From the NCBI GenBank assembly GCA_049997955.1, contig JAEBDY010000003.1, forward strand, positions 186,001-250,000: a stretch of DNA of 64,000 nucleotides. The letters are read 5' to 3'. The notes below the pieces were generated by a model, which was not told the DNA's origin, searched no databases, and saw nothing but the letters and a program-made list of their open reading frames with translations. The translations under genes were made by a program, and so were the position numbers. This document shows positions 9,130 through 21,203 of this stretch, piece by piece. Within the stretch, counting starts at the first letter, position 1. Every line of letters begins with the position of its first letter. The DNA comes from Umezawaea sp049997955 (GTDB taxonomy: Bacteria > Actinomycetota > Actinomycetes > Mycobacteriales > Pseudonocardiaceae).

Positions 9130-9615
9130 TCACCGCGCCGCGGACCGGTACGTCGCGGGGTCGTGGCCCGCTTCGCGCAGCGCCTCCTCCAGCCCGCGCA
9201 GCGCGAGCCGGTCGGCGTGCTCGTTGCCGGGGTCCCCGGCGTGGCCCTTGACCCAGTGCCACTCGACCGCGTGCCGTTCCACGGCCTTCTCCAGCAGCAC
9301 CCACAGGTCGGCGTTCTTCACCGGCTGCTTGGCCGACGTGAGCCAGCCGTTGGTCTTCCACTTCGTCATCCACGAGGTGATGCCGTTGCGCACGTACGTG
9401 CTGTCGGTGAACAACCGCACGGTGACCGGGCGCTTGAGGTGGTCCAGCGCGCGGATGGGCGCGGTCAGCTCCATCCGGTTGTTCGTCGTCTCGGTGGCCT
9501 CGCCGCCGCACAGCTCCTTCTCGTGCGCGCCGTACCTCAGCACGGCCCCCCACCCGCCCGGTCCGGGGTTGGTCCAGCAGGCGCCGTCGGTGTAGATGTC
9601 CACGATCTGGTCCAC
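9130..9615 (-). CDS. rnhA: Ribonuclease HI
   Basis: A 161-residue RNase HI that cleaves the RNA strand of RNA-DNA hybrids. All catalytic carboxylates are visible: Asp10 (IYTDGAC), Glu49 (NNRMEL), Asp71 (FTDSTY) and Asp135 (NEHADRLA), with the helper His125 in VKGHAG. It matches the short single-domain bacterial form. It is divergent from metH. The roughly 200 bp between its 3' end and the sigma factor hold no recognisable gene. Confidence 0.96.
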   Translation of the reverse strand: MDQIVDIYTDGACWTNPGPGGWGAVLRYGAHEKELCGGEATETTNNRMELTAPIRALDHLKRPVTVRLFTDSTYVRNGITSWMTKWKTNGWLTSAKQPVKNADLWVLLEKAVERHAVEWHWVKGHAGDPGNEHADRLALRGLEEALREAGHDPATYRSAAR

Positions 9616-9658
9616 GGCCGCAATCTACCGCCGGTTCCGGTAACCTCGGTCACGGGTC

Positions 9659-9740
9659 GAGAGGCGCTGCAACGGACCACGGTCCGCCACGCTCGGCCCG
9701 TCCTCCGGTCAGCAAGGGCGCCTCCACCCCCCCGTGGAGG
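9659..9740 (+). promoter_or_regulatory. S-adenosylhomocysteine (SAH) riboswitch with anti-Shine-Dalgarno switch
   Basis: The core GAGGCGCTGCAAC followed by CCACGCTCG and a 3' GGGCGCC matches the SAH aptamer consensus (GCGCUGCRAC, CCAGGCUCG, GGCGC). Stem P1 is GAGGCGC (9661-9667) with GCGCCTC (9718-9724). A second hairpin, CCTCCAC (9721-9727) with GTGGAGG (9734-9740), would bury the metH ribosome binding site. The two stems share bases 9721-9724, so they exclude each other: SAH-stabilised P1 frees the binding site and turns metH on. Confidence 0.85.
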
Positions 9741-9746
9741 CTGCCC

Positions 9747-13327
<3,581 letters not shown>

Positions 13328-13343
<16 letters not shown>

Positions 13344-13555
13344 GCTGACGCTCGACGGGGAATCCCCTCGGCCTGACGCCAGAGGTCGTCGCACCTCCGG
13401 CACTCGGGCCAACAGCCCTGCGGCCAGGTCGGCGGCGGGGCTTTCGGGATGTCCAGCTCCTCGCCGCACAGCGTCAGGCCCCGGTCACCGGGGTAGAGCG
13501 TCACCGCGACGGCGTGGCGACTGCCGTCGTGGGGCAGCCACTTGAACGGGCGCAC
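13328..13555 (-). CDS. Small zinc-finger-like protein
   Basis: A 75-residue protein with FKWLPHDGSRHAV near the start and cysteines arranged LCGEE...CWPECRRCDDLW, a pattern of small actinomycete zinc-finger proteins found beside HTH regulators. The GTG at 13555 is decided by a strong AAGGAGGTG five bases upstream; longer in-frame starts lack one. It overlaps the metH 3' end by 16 bp and is divergent from the BldC-like gene. Its role is unknown, possibly binding DNA or a protein partner. Confidence 0.72.
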
Positions 13556-13588
13556 AGGGGCACCTCCTTCCTCCCTGGGCGAGGATAA

Positions 13589-13619
13589 CGCCTCAAATGC
13601 TGCGAATCGCCTCAAATGC
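13589..13619. promoter_or_regulatory. Direct repeat, candidate operator of the BldC-like protein
   Basis: CGCCTCAAATGC occurs at 13589-13600 and again at 13608-13619, a 19-bp period, with a degenerate third copy (CGCCCTCAATCGC) near 13643. The repeats sit between two divergent small genes. BldC proteins bind head-to-tail on direct repeats, so this is a plausible autoregulatory site. Confidence 0.5.
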
Positions 13620-13674
13620 ATCGGAACGCACCACTTATGGGGTAACGCCCTCAATCGCCGGGCAAGATCTCTGC

Positions 13675-13857
13675 ATGGGCAGGTTGGTCACCACTTCCGA
13701 AGCGGCGAAAGAACTCGGCGTGGGGACGAGCACGCTCCAGCGCTGGGCGAAGGACAAGGTCGTGTCACCCGATCTGGTGACCCCTGGCGGTCACATGCGC
13801 TGGGATGTCGACAACCTCCGCGGCCAGCTCCGAGAGCTGCGGCAGCGCGACGAGTGA
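13675..13857 (+). CDS. BldC-like MerR-type helix-turn-helix protein
   Basis: 60 residues consisting almost only of a winged HTH: TTSEAAKELGVGTSTLQRWAK followed by the wing motif TPGGHMRW, matching the TPAEVA...TVTRWAKAG...TLGGHRRY layout of BldC and excisionase-type proteins. There is no dimerisation helix, so it probably binds cooperatively to repeats. It is divergent from the small zinc-finger gene with direct repeats between them. It could instead be an orphan excisionase, but no integrase is nearby. Confidence 0.75.
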   Translation: MGRLVTTSEAAKELGVGTSTLQRWAKDKVVSPDLVTPGGHMRWDVDNLRGQLRELRQRDE

Positions 13858-13920
13858 GAGTGGTCATGGTGGTCGTGCCACGGCGGGTGGAATTAACGTT
13901 CGGCCGGCACGCTGGCCCGC

Positions 13921-14481
13921 ATGACCGCTCCTCCCCGCAGCCCGGTGACCGTGGCGATCACCCGGCAGGCCGACCCGGCGCACAACACCGAGATGCACGC
14001 CTGGGTGCAGGCGGGCATCTCGATGGCGCAGACGTTCGACGGCTACCTGGGCGGGGGCTGGGTGCGGTCCGGGCCCGGTTCGGGTGAGTGGCACATGCTC
14101 TACCGGTTCGCCAACCCCGCCGCGCTGGCCGCGTGGGAGGGCTCGCCGCAGCGCCAGTGGTGGCTGCACACCGCGCAAGGCCTGGTCGAGCACACGCGGA
14201 CCGAGCGCCGGACCGGTATCGAAGGCTGGTTCGACCCGCCGGACGAGCGGGAACTGGTGGAGCACACGGCGAAGCCGCCGCCGCGGTGGAAGCAGGCGAC
14301 CACGATCTGGATCGTGTTCTTCCCGCTGAACCTGCTCGCCACCGTCACCCTCGGCAGGCTGCTGGTCGACCTGCACGTGGTGCTGAGGGTGATGGTCACG
14401 ACGCTCGTGCTGACGCCGATCATGACGTACTACCTGCTGCCGTGGGTCACGCGGAGGCTGGAGTGGTGGCTGCGCAGGTGA
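13921..14481 (+). CDS. ABM-domain protein with C-terminal membrane anchor
   Basis: 186 residues. The N-terminal half (about 1-95) is an antibiotic-biosynthesis-monooxygenase-like ferredoxin fold (VAITRQADPAHNTEMHAWV, then WHMLYRFANPAALAAWEGS). The C-terminal part has two hydrophobic helices, WIVFFPLNLLATVTL and VMVTTLVLTPIMTYYLLPW. This fused form is widespread and annotated as an ABM membrane protein; no substrate is known. It is monocistronic. Confidence 0.82.
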   Translation: MTAPPRSPVTVAITRQADPAHNTEMHAWVQAGISMAQTFDGYLGGGWVRSGPGSGEWHMLYRFANPAALAAWEGSPQRQWWLHTAQGLVEHTRTERRTGIEGWFDPPDERELVEHTAKPPPRWKQATTIWIVFFPLNLLATVTLGRLLVDLHVVLRVMVTTLVLTPIMTYYLLPWVTRRLEWWLRR

Positions 14482-14482
14482 G

Positions 14483-15868
14483 TCACGGGGCGATGCCCTT
14501 GACCCCCTGCCACTCCCACAGCAGCGACCGCAACGGGGTCAGGGCGGGCCAGCGGGTGCCACCCGGACGGGGGTTCACCCGGGACGCGTAGGACGGCGGG
14601 GTGTAGTCGGGGTCGAAGAAGCAGCCCTCGCCGTACTTCGCGTCGTCGGCCGGGCAGGCCGCGGCGACCGAGGCCGGGGTGGGCTTGCGGCCGGTGCGCT
14701 CCCACCTCACCAAGGCCTTCAACGCGCTCGCGTACTCGGAGTCGCTGAGTGCGCTGTGCTCGGTCTCGGTGGTGAACGTCTGCACCAGGTTCGGCCGCCA
14801 CCCCAGGGAAGCGCGGTACGCCGCCTCGTGCTCCACGAACGCCGTCGGGTCGCCGATCGCGTGCATGGTGAGCACCGGGACGAACACCGCGCCGGTGATG
14901 TCGCTGTCGTAGGACAGGTCGCGGGCGGCGCTCGGGTCGGCGGAGAAGCGCTCCACCCCGGCGTTCAGCGCGGCGTCGTCGTGGGAGCCCGAGTAGCGGA
15001 CGCCCTTGTTGCCGAACGGGTTCCGGTCGCCGAGTCTGTTGTGGACGATGTCGCGGAAGGTGAACGTGGCGAAGTTCAGGTGGGACGCCAGCGCGCTCTC
15101 GGTGATGCGCGTGACCGCGAGGATGTCGTCCAGGTTCCTCTGCTGCGAAGGGGTTCGCGCGGTGGACGTGATGCCGGTGCACTCCTCCAGCCTCGCCCGC
15201 AGACCGGTGCCGGTCATCGTGGAGTCCGCCCGCAAGCCCTGCCACAGCGGGTACTGGGGCTCGGTCGGCCTCGGGTGGTTGCCGCAGTAGTACTGGTAGA
15301 CCACGCGCAGGTCGACGCGGTAGTCGTACCCGCGCGAACCGCCCGCCAGGACACCGCTGGTGAGCAGCACGGCGTCGTAGGAGCGCGGGTGGACCTCGGC
15401 GGTCTTGGCGGCCACGTTGCCGCCCCACGACTGGCCGTGCAGGACCGTCTTGCGCGGCTCGCCGAAGCGGGCGACGACGAGCTCGCGCAGGTTCTCCGTG
15501 TCGGCCACGGCCATGCGCGTCCCGTAGCCGCCGCGGCGGTACGACGACCCGGCCCACGCGTAGCCCTCGCGGACCACGACCGACCAGCGCGTCAGGTCGT
15601 CGACCGTGCGGGCCGGGGTGGGAGCGCCGAGGTCGGGACCGCCGTGCGAGTGCACGACCAGGGAACCGTTCCACGCCTTGGGCATGGCGATCGTGTAGTG
15701 GGCGCCGTTGACGTCCTGGCCGCCGTAGCAGGTCGTGTCCGCGAGCAGGGCAGTCGGGCACGCGGTGACCTCGGGGCCGCTCGCGGCGGAGGCCGGTGAG
15801 GTGAGACCCAGGGCGAGCGCGACGCCCAGTGACGCGGCCGGAACGGCTCTCACGGAGGACCTCCTCAT
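14483..15868 (-). CDS. Secreted alpha/beta hydrolase
   Basis: 461 residues with a Sec signal peptide (MRRSSVRAV, hydrophobic core, cleavage near SPASAA). The mature part is an alpha/beta hydrolase with oxyanion region VVHSHGG, nucleophile elbow GQSWGG and a late His in TETEHS. Cysteines in the mature chain (TACPT, TTCYGG, YYCGNH, AACPADDAKYGEGCF) suggest disulfides in the extracellular enzyme. The substrate is unknown; an esterase is most likely. Its end meets the ABM gene with one base between. Confidence 0.82.
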   Translation of the reverse strand: MRRSSVRAVPAASLGVALALGLTSPASAASGPEVTACPTALLADTTCYGGQDVNGAHYTIAMPKAWNGSLVVHSHGGPDLGAPTPARTVDDLTRWSVVVREGYAWAGSSYRRGGYGTRMAVADTENLRELVVARFGEPRKTVLHGQSWGGNVAAKTAEVHPRSYDAVLLTSGVLAGGSRGYDYRVDLRVVYQYYCGNHPRPTEPQYPLWQGLRADSTMTGTGLRARLEECTGITSTARTPSQQRNLDDILAVTRITESALASHLNFATFTFRDIVHNRLGDRNPFGNKGVRYSGSHDDAALNAGVERFSADPSAARDLSYDSDITGAVFVPVLTMHAIGDPTAFVEHEAAYRASLGWRPNLVQTFTTETEHSALSDSEYASALKALVRWERTGRKPTPASVAAACPADDAKYGEGCFFDPDYTPPSYASRVNPRPGGTRWPALTPLRSLLWEWQGVKGIAP

Positions 15869-15961
15869 GACTCGGGCGCCTCGTCGCGCCGCCGGGCCAT
15901 GGTCGGCTTCCGCGACCCGCGGAGTCCACGGCGAACGGGAAAACTTGGGGTTCGCCTGACG

Positions 15962-16930
15962 TCAGTCCTCGTCGCCACCGGGGTCGGCGGCGCCGTCCCG
16001 CTCGTCGCGGTCGGCCCACTCCAGCAGCGGGGCCAGCGAGAACACCGCGTCGTCGATGCCCGCGTGCAGGTCGCCGAGCGACGCGAACCGGGCGGGCACC
16101 GTCGCGATGGTGAACTCCCGCGGGTCGACGTCGTCCACCTCGTCCCAGGTGATCGGCGTGGACACGGTGCCCTCGGCCTTGCCGCGCACCGAGTACGCGG
16201 CGGCGATCGTGTGGTCGCGCGCGTTCTGGTTGTAGTCCACGAACAGCTTCGCCGGGTCGCGGTCCTTGCGCCACCACGTGGTCGTCACGTCGTCGGGCGC
16301 CCGCCGCTCGACCTCGCGGGCGAACGCCAGCGCTGCCCGCCGCACGTCGGCGAACCCCCAGTCGGGCTGGATCCGCACGTACACGTGCAGGCCGTTGCCG
16401 CCCGAGGTCTTCGGCCAGCCCACCGCGCCCAGCTCGTCCAGCACCTCGTGCGCCACGTGCGCGACCCGGCGGACCGCGGCGAAGTCGCAGTCCGGCATCG
16501 GGTCCAGGTCGATCCGCCACTCGTCGGGCTTCTCGGTGTCCGCCCGCCGCGAGTTCCACGGGTGGAACTCGACCGCCGACATCTGCACCGACCACACGAC
16601 GTCCGCCACGTGCGTCACACACAGCTCGTCCGCGTGCCGGTCGTAGCGCGGGAACTCCACCCGCACCGTCTGCACCCACGGCGGCGCCCCGCGCGGCAGC
16701 CGCTTCTGGTGCACCTTCTCCCCGTCGACGCCGTCCGGGAACCGGTGCGTCATGCACGGCCGCTCCCGCAGCGCGCGCACGATCCCGTCGCCGACGGCCA
16801 GGTAGTACCGGGCCAGGTCGAGCTTGGTCTCCCCGCGCGCGGAGAAGTAGACCCGGTCGGGGTTGGAGATCCGCACGGTCCGGTCGCCGACTTCCAGTTC
16901 CACCGCCGGAGACCCGCTCTTGCCAGCCAT
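15962..16930 (-). CDS. LigD-type DNA repair polymerase/primase domain protein
   Basis: 322 residues forming a stand-alone archaeo-eukaryotic-primase polymerase domain as found in bacterial NHEJ LigD. Visible are the metal-binding WRIDLDPMPDC (DxD), KTSGGNGLHVYVRI and the later KLFVDYNQNARDHT block. The ligase and nuclease domains of full LigD are absent. It would fill gaps or add ribonucleotides at broken ends together with a separate ligase. ATG 16930 begins MAGKSGSP just before the conserved core. A second paralogue lies at 18105-19055; no Ku gene is in the window. Confidence 0.9.
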   Translation of the reverse strand: MAGKSGSPAVELEVGDRTVRISNPDRVYFSARGETKLDLARYYLAVGDGIVRALRERPCMTHRFPDGVDGEKVHQKRLPRGAPPWVQTVRVEFPRYDRHADELCVTHVADVVWSVQMSAVEFHPWNSRRADTEKPDEWRIDLDPMPDCDFAAVRRVAHVAHEVLDELGAVGWPKTSGGNGLHVYVRIQPDWGFADVRRAALAFAREVERRAPDDVTTTWWRKDRDPAKLFVDYNQNARDHTIAAAYSVRGKAEGTVSTPITWDEVDDVDPREFTIATVPARFASLGDLHAGIDDAVFSLAPLLEWADRDERDGAADPGGDED

Positions 16931-17071
16931 GCCGGTCAACCTAACCCGGATTCGGCTGGTCAGCTCGTGCGGAACCGCGGTCCGCCGCGATGGCCGGGCC
17001 TTATTCGCTGGTGCGGTCGGTGGGCACGGGGCAGACTGCGCCGGCCGTGCTCGTCGCGCCGTGGGAGGACC

Positions 17072-18100
17072 ATGTCGATGAGGAAGCCGACCCCGTTCGT
17101 GCCCGGCCTGGAGCTGTCGCGGCGGTTCTACCGCGAGGCGGTGGAACCGCTGCTGCGCGAGCACTTCGGCGCTGTGCCGCACGGCGCCGCGCGGATCGGG
17201 CAGGGGTCGGAGGTGTTCGGGTTCGACACGGCCCGGTCCGCCGACCACGAGTGGGGGCCGCGGCTCCAGCTGTTCGTGGAGTCGGACGAGGCCGAGATCG
17301 GCCGGATGCTGTCGGAGTGCCTGCCGAAGACGTTCCTCGGCCACCCCACGAACTTCGCGGGCGCCGACCGGATCCGGGTCATGGCGCTCACCGACGGGCC
17401 CGTGCGGCACCGGGTGGACGTGCTGCCGTTCGGCGCCTGGGCCGACGAGCACCTCGGGTTCGACCCGCGCGGGCCGATCGGCCTGGCCGACTGGCTGGGC
17501 ACGCCGACGCAGGCGCTGGCCGAGGCGACCGCGGGAGCGGTGTTCCACGACGGGCTCGGCGAGCTGGAGGCGGCGCGGACGGCGCTGCGCTGGTACCCGG
17601 ACGAGGTGTGGCGGTACGTGCTGGCGTGCCAGTGGCAGCGGATCTCGCAGGAGGAGGCGTTCGTCGGCCGGTGCGGTGAGGTCGGCGACGAACTGGGATC
17701 GGCCGTGGTGGCGGCGCGGCTGGCGCGCGACCTGATGCGGCTGTGGCTGCTGATGCAGCGCCGGTACCCGTTGTACGGCAAGTGGTTGGGCAGCCAGTTC
17801 AGCCTGCTCCCCGGCACGCCGGACCTCCTGCCGGTGCTGGCCGCGACCGACTGGCACGACCGCGAACGGCACCTGGCCCGCGCGTACGAGGCCACCGCGG
17901 CCCGGCAGAACGAGCTGGGCCTCGCGGACCCGGTCGACCCCACCACCCGCCCGTACCACGACCGGCCGTTCCAGGTGCTGCACGCCGAGCGCTTCGCGGA
18001 AGCGCTGCACGCCACGATCTCGGACCCGGAGGTCGCCGCGCTGTCGTGGCGGGGCGCGGTCGACCAGCACGTCGACAACACCGACGTGCTGGCGCGCTGA
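17072..18100 (+). CDS. DUF4037 protein (nucleotidyltransferase-associated)
   Basis: 342 residues. The N-terminal part has GSEVFGFDTARSADHEWGPR, which resembles the GSxxxGxxRSxDHDxG signature of nucleotidyltransferase-fold DUF4037 proteins. The C-terminal helical part has YPDEVWRYVLACQWQRISQEEAF and the LYGKWLGSQF block. Start ATG 17072 follows GGGAGGAC. It sits between two LigD-polymerase genes on the opposite strand, but no functional link is shown. The biochemical role is unknown. Confidence 0.82.
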   Translation: MSMRKPTPFVPGLELSRRFYREAVEPLLREHFGAVPHGAARIGQGSEVFGFDTARSADHEWGPRLQLFVESDEAEIGRMLSECLPKTFLGHPTNFAGADRIRVMALTDGPVRHRVDVLPFGAWADEHLGFDPRGPIGLADWLGTPTQALAEATAGAVFHDGLGELEAARTALRWYPDEVWRYVLACQWQRISQEEAFVGRCGEVGDELGSAVVAARLARDLMRLWLLMQRRYPLYGKWLGSQFSLLPGTPDLLPVLAATDWHDRERHLARAYEATAARQNELGLADPVDPTTRPYHDRPFQVLHAERFAEALHATISDPEVAALSWRGAVDQHVDNTDVLAR

Positions 18101-18104
18101 GCCG

Positions 18105-19055
18105 CTACTCGCCGCGCCGGGCCTTCGCGCGGCGCTTGCCCTCGTGCATCGCCTGCACGCGGGCGACCGGGATGGTGTGGCCCTCGGCGACCAGGTCGGC
18201 GCTCAACGCCTGCGGCGCGGGCATGGACTCCGCCCACGGGTCGCGGTCGCCGAGCAGGCCCGCGGCCGTGCGCAGGGTGAAGTCGGCGGGGGACACGCTG
18301 TCGAGGTCGTCCCACGACACCGGGAACGACACCGGCGCTCCCGGCCGCAACCGCGGGCTGTACGCGGCGGCGACGGTGGCGCCGCCCGCGCGCGTGGAGT
18401 CCAGGAAGACCTTGCCCCCGCGGTCGTCCACGATGAACGCCGTCGTCGCCACGGCGGGGTCCAGCCGTTCGGCCCGTGCGGCGAGCGCGCGGCACGCCGC
18501 GGCGACGTCGTCCGCGGGCGTGTCCTCGATCGGCACGAACACGTGCACGCCCTTGGCGCCGCTGGTCTTCACCGCGCCCTCCAGCCCGGCGTCGGCGAGC
18601 GCCCGCCGCACGAGGTGCGCGGCCTGGACGGCGAGGTGGAACGCGTCCTCCTCCGGCGGGTCCAGGTCCAGCACGAGGTGGGTGGGGTGGTTCCACCGGT
18701 CGCGCGGGTACAGCGTCGGGTGGTACTCGACCGCGCGCTGGTTCGCGAACCACAGCAGCGTGCGCCGGTCGTCGCACACCCCGTAGGAGATCTCCCGCTT
18801 CGAGGCCTCGGCCCAGATCGGCTGCCTGCGCACCCACTCCGGCGTGTACTTCGGCAGGTTCTTCTGCATGAACGGCGCCTGGCCGGGGCGCACCCGCATC
18901 ACCGACAGCGGCCGGTCGGCCAGCACCGGGACGATCCGGTCCGCCACCGCGTCCAGGTAGTCGACCAGGTCCCGCTTCGTCGCCCCGGACCCGTCGAACA
19001 ACGGCTGGTCCAGGTTGGTCAGCGCGACGCCGTCCCGTTCCTCCGAGGTGCTCAT
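18105..19055 (-). CDS. Second LigD-type polymerase/primase domain protein
   Basis: 316 residues, another stand-alone NHEJ primase-polymerase. Motifs: THLVLDLDPPEEDAFH (DxD metal site), VKTSGAKGVHVFVPI and KVFLDSTRAGG. It is clearly divergent in sequence from the copy at 15962-16930, so the two may have different partners. The start ATG 19055 overlaps the stop of the kinase-like gene as ATGA and has GAAGGGTGA upstream, indicating translational coupling in one operon with the GH3 and kinase-like genes. Confidence 0.9.
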   Translation of the reverse strand: MSTSEERDGVALTNLDQPLFDGSGATKRDLVDYLDAVADRIVPVLADRPLSVMRVRPGQAPFMQKNLPKYTPEWVRRQPIWAEASKREISYGVCDDRRTLLWFANQRAVEYHPTLYPRDRWNHPTHLVLDLDPPEEDAFHLAVQAAHLVRRALADAGLEGAVKTSGAKGVHVFVPIEDTPADDVAAACRALAARAERLDPAVATTAFIVDDRGGKVFLDSTRAGGATVAAAYSPRLRPGAPVSFPVSWDDLDSVSPADFTLRTAAGLLGDRDPWAESMPAPQALSADLVAEGHTIPVARVQAMHEGKRRAKARRGE

Positions 19056-20050
19056 CCGATCACCCTTCCCGCCTGGGACGGCTCCGGCAACTCCCACGCC
19101 CGGTCCAGTTCGGCCGTCGGGTAGCGGGTGTCGCGGTCGTGGCGCTGCAACTGCCGGAAGAACGGGCCGATCACGTCCGCGACGGGCGCGTAGCGCCGTG
19201 CGAGCGCCGCGGCCGACTCGGGCAGCGGGTCGAGGTTGCGGTCGAACCAGCCGAGCAGGTGCGCGACCGTGTAGCAGCGGTCGTAGTTGCGGTGCGCGGC
19301 GAAGAAGGCCGACTCGGCGGGGGAGAGGGCGAAGCGGGAGCTGAGCACCAGTCCGAAGTCGGCGAAGTAGAGCCGTTCGCCGTCGGTCAGCAGGTTGTTG
19401 AAGTGCGCGTCGAAGTGCAGCACGTCCTGGGACTCCAGGAAGGTCACCACCGAGCGGAGTTCGCGGTGCACCATCTCCACCGCCGCGTCCACGTCACAGT
19501 CGGCGATCCGGTCCAGCAGCCACTCGTGGACGGTCTGCGGCAGGAACTCCAGGAACAGCACCAGCCGCGCGGGCGACCGGCGCAGCGCCTCGAACCGGGC
19601 GCGCACACCGGCCGAGCCGCCCCAGTAGGCGATCGTCCGCTCCAGGTCGTCGTGCTCCTCGGGCGTCGGCGACGACCCCGGCAGCACCCGCCAGTGGTGC
19701 ATCAGCGGGAACCCGTGGTGGTCGCCGGCCAGCACCCACTCGTTGGCCATGGTGTGCGCGGCCAGTTCCCGCCACGCGCCGAAGCCCGCCGACCCGATGC
19801 CGTACTGGAAGAACGTCGGCAGCCCGAACAGGTCGGCCGTGGACCGCACGTTCTCCGGCCGCAGCTCCGGCTCGGTCAGCGGCACCTGCTTCACGAACAC
19901 CCGCACGCCGTCGACGTCCAGCGACGCCGACGTGCCGCCCACACCGGCACCGAGCGGTGCCGCGCCCTCCAGCAGCACCGCCAGCTCCCGGTCGTCGAGC
20001 CGGGCCAGCGCGGTGGACGCGGTGCGGTGGTCGGAGGCGCGGATCAGCAC
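19052..20050 (-). CDS. Protein-kinase-like phosphotransferase
   Basis: 332 residues with kinase-fold signs: GVGGTSASLDVDGVRVFVKQV (glycine-rich loop and Lys), the catalytic loop VLHFDAHFNN and YFADFGLVLSS (DFG). The catalytic loop has DAHFNN instead of the HRDLKxxN of serine/threonine kinases, closer to small-molecule kinase or APH-type families. No membrane or sensor domain is seen. GTG 20050 overlaps the GH3 stop by 7 bases. The substrate is unknown; the coupling to a DNA-repair polymerase is unusual. Confidence 0.72.
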   Translation of the reverse strand: MLIRASDHRTASTALARLDDRELAVLLEGAAPLGAGVGGTSASLDVDGVRVFVKQVPLTEPELRPENVRSTADLFGLPTFFQYGIGSAGFGAWRELAAHTMANEWVLAGDHHGFPLMHHWRVLPGSSPTPEEHDDLERTIAYWGGSAGVRARFEALRRSPARLVLFLEFLPQTVHEWLLDRIADCDVDAAVEMVHRELRSVVTFLESQDVLHFDAHFNNLLTDGERLYFADFGLVLSSRFALSPAESAFFAAHRNYDRCYTVAHLLGWFDRNLDPLPESAAALARRYAPVADVIGPFFRQLQRHDRDTRYPTAELDRAWELPEPSQAGRVIG

Positions 20051-21195
20051 GCGCCCTTGGACTTCAGCACGCGCTGGAGGGACTCGGCGACGCGCTCCTT
20101 GGTCAGACCGCCGTTGCCGAGCGCCTGCTCCAGCCCGTCCAGCACCTCGCCGACGCGACCGCCGCTCGACCACAGCGCCACGTCCGCGCCCGCCGCGAGC
20201 GCCTGCCGCACGGCCTCGGGCAGGTCCACCAGGTTGGTGACGGCCTTCATCGCGCCGAGGTCGTCGGTCATGACCAGGCCGGTGAACCGGTAGTCGGTGC
20301 GGAGCAGCTGGTAGGCGGCCGGGCTCAGGGTCGCGGGCTTGCCGTCGGTCAGACCGGGCACGTCGAGGTGGCCGACCATCACGGCGACCGGGCCGTAGGT
20401 CTGGATGTCCTGGTAGGGCAGCAGGTCGTTGGCCTTGAGGTCGGCCAGCGGGGGCGTGGCCACCAGGCCCTGGTGGGAGTCGCCGTTCGCGTTGCCGTGG
20501 CCGGGGAAGTGCTTGAGCACCGGCTGGACGTTCGCGTCGCGCAGCCCGGCGGCGAACGCCTCGGCGTACTTGCGGGCGACGACCGGGTCGGCGCTCCAGG
20601 ACCGGTCGCCGATGACCGTGTTGTCGTCCGCCGCGCTGGTGTCCACGACCGGCGCGAGGTCCATCGTCACGCCCCTGGCCCGCAGCTGCCCGCCGCGGGT
20701 CTTGGCCAGCTCGCGGACCTGCTCGGGGCTGTTGGCCGCGACCAGGGCCCTGGCGCTGGGGAGGTTGCCGTCCATGGCGTCGATCCGCTGCACGCGGCCG
20801 CCCTCGTCGTCCACCGACACCGTGATCGGCAGCTTCGAGGCGGCCCTGACCAGCGCCAGCGCCCCGCCGGTCAGCAGGCCGGGCGCTTCACCGCCGATGA
20901 AGATGCCGCCGACCTGCTCGGCCGACACGATCGACAGCGCGTCCTCGGAGTTCTCCGGCTTCACCCCGACCTGGAGCAGCTGCGCGAGCTGCTGCCGGGG
21001 CGACAGGCCCGCGATGACGGGCGCGCACGGGTCGGTCGGGGCCGCTGCCTGCGGCTGGCCGCCGTCCGGCGACCCGGTGGGCGCGGCGATGTCCGGGATG
21101 CCCAGCTTCGGGGCCACCTCCTGGTGGAAGGTGGCCGCGAGCATCGCGCCAAGGGCCAGTGCGGCCAGCGTCGTCGCAATGCTCCTGCGTCGCAC
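20044..21195 (-). CDS. Glycoside hydrolase family 3, beta-N-acetylhexosaminidase (NagZ-like)
   Basis: 383 residues with an N-terminal hydrophobic segment (IATTLAALALGAMLAATF) that would export or anchor the enzyme. The GH3 TIM barrel has SVDDEGGRVQR, the hallmark KHFPGHG followed by DSH (near residue 227) that supplies the Asp-His acid/base dyad of NagZ enzymes, and VMTDDLGAM with the nucleophile Asp near 310. It likely trims GlcNAc from peptidoglycan fragments. Start is GTG 21195 with GGAGG ten bases upstream; that binding site lies in an 11-bp stem (see 21204-21261). Confidence 0.9.
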   Translation of the reverse strand: MRRRSIATTLAALALGAMLAATFHQEVAPKLGIPDIAAPTGSPDGGQPQAAAPTDPCAPVIAGLSPRQQLAQLLQVGVKPENSEDALSIVSAEQVGGIFIGGEAPGLLTGGALALVRAASKLPITVSVDDEGGRVQRIDAMDGNLPSARALVAANSPEQVRELAKTRGGQLRARGVTMDLAPVVDTSAADDNTVIGDRSWSADPVVARKYAEAFAAGLRDANVQPVLKHFPGHGNANGDSHQGLVATPPLADLKANDLLPYQDIQTYGPVAVMVGHLDVPGLTDGKPATLSPAAYQLLRTDYRFTGLVMTDDLGAMKAVTNLVDLPEAVRQALAAGADVALWSSGGRVGEVLDGLEQALGNGGLTKERVAESLQRVLKSKGAC

Positions 21196-21203
21196 GGGGG
21201 GTC

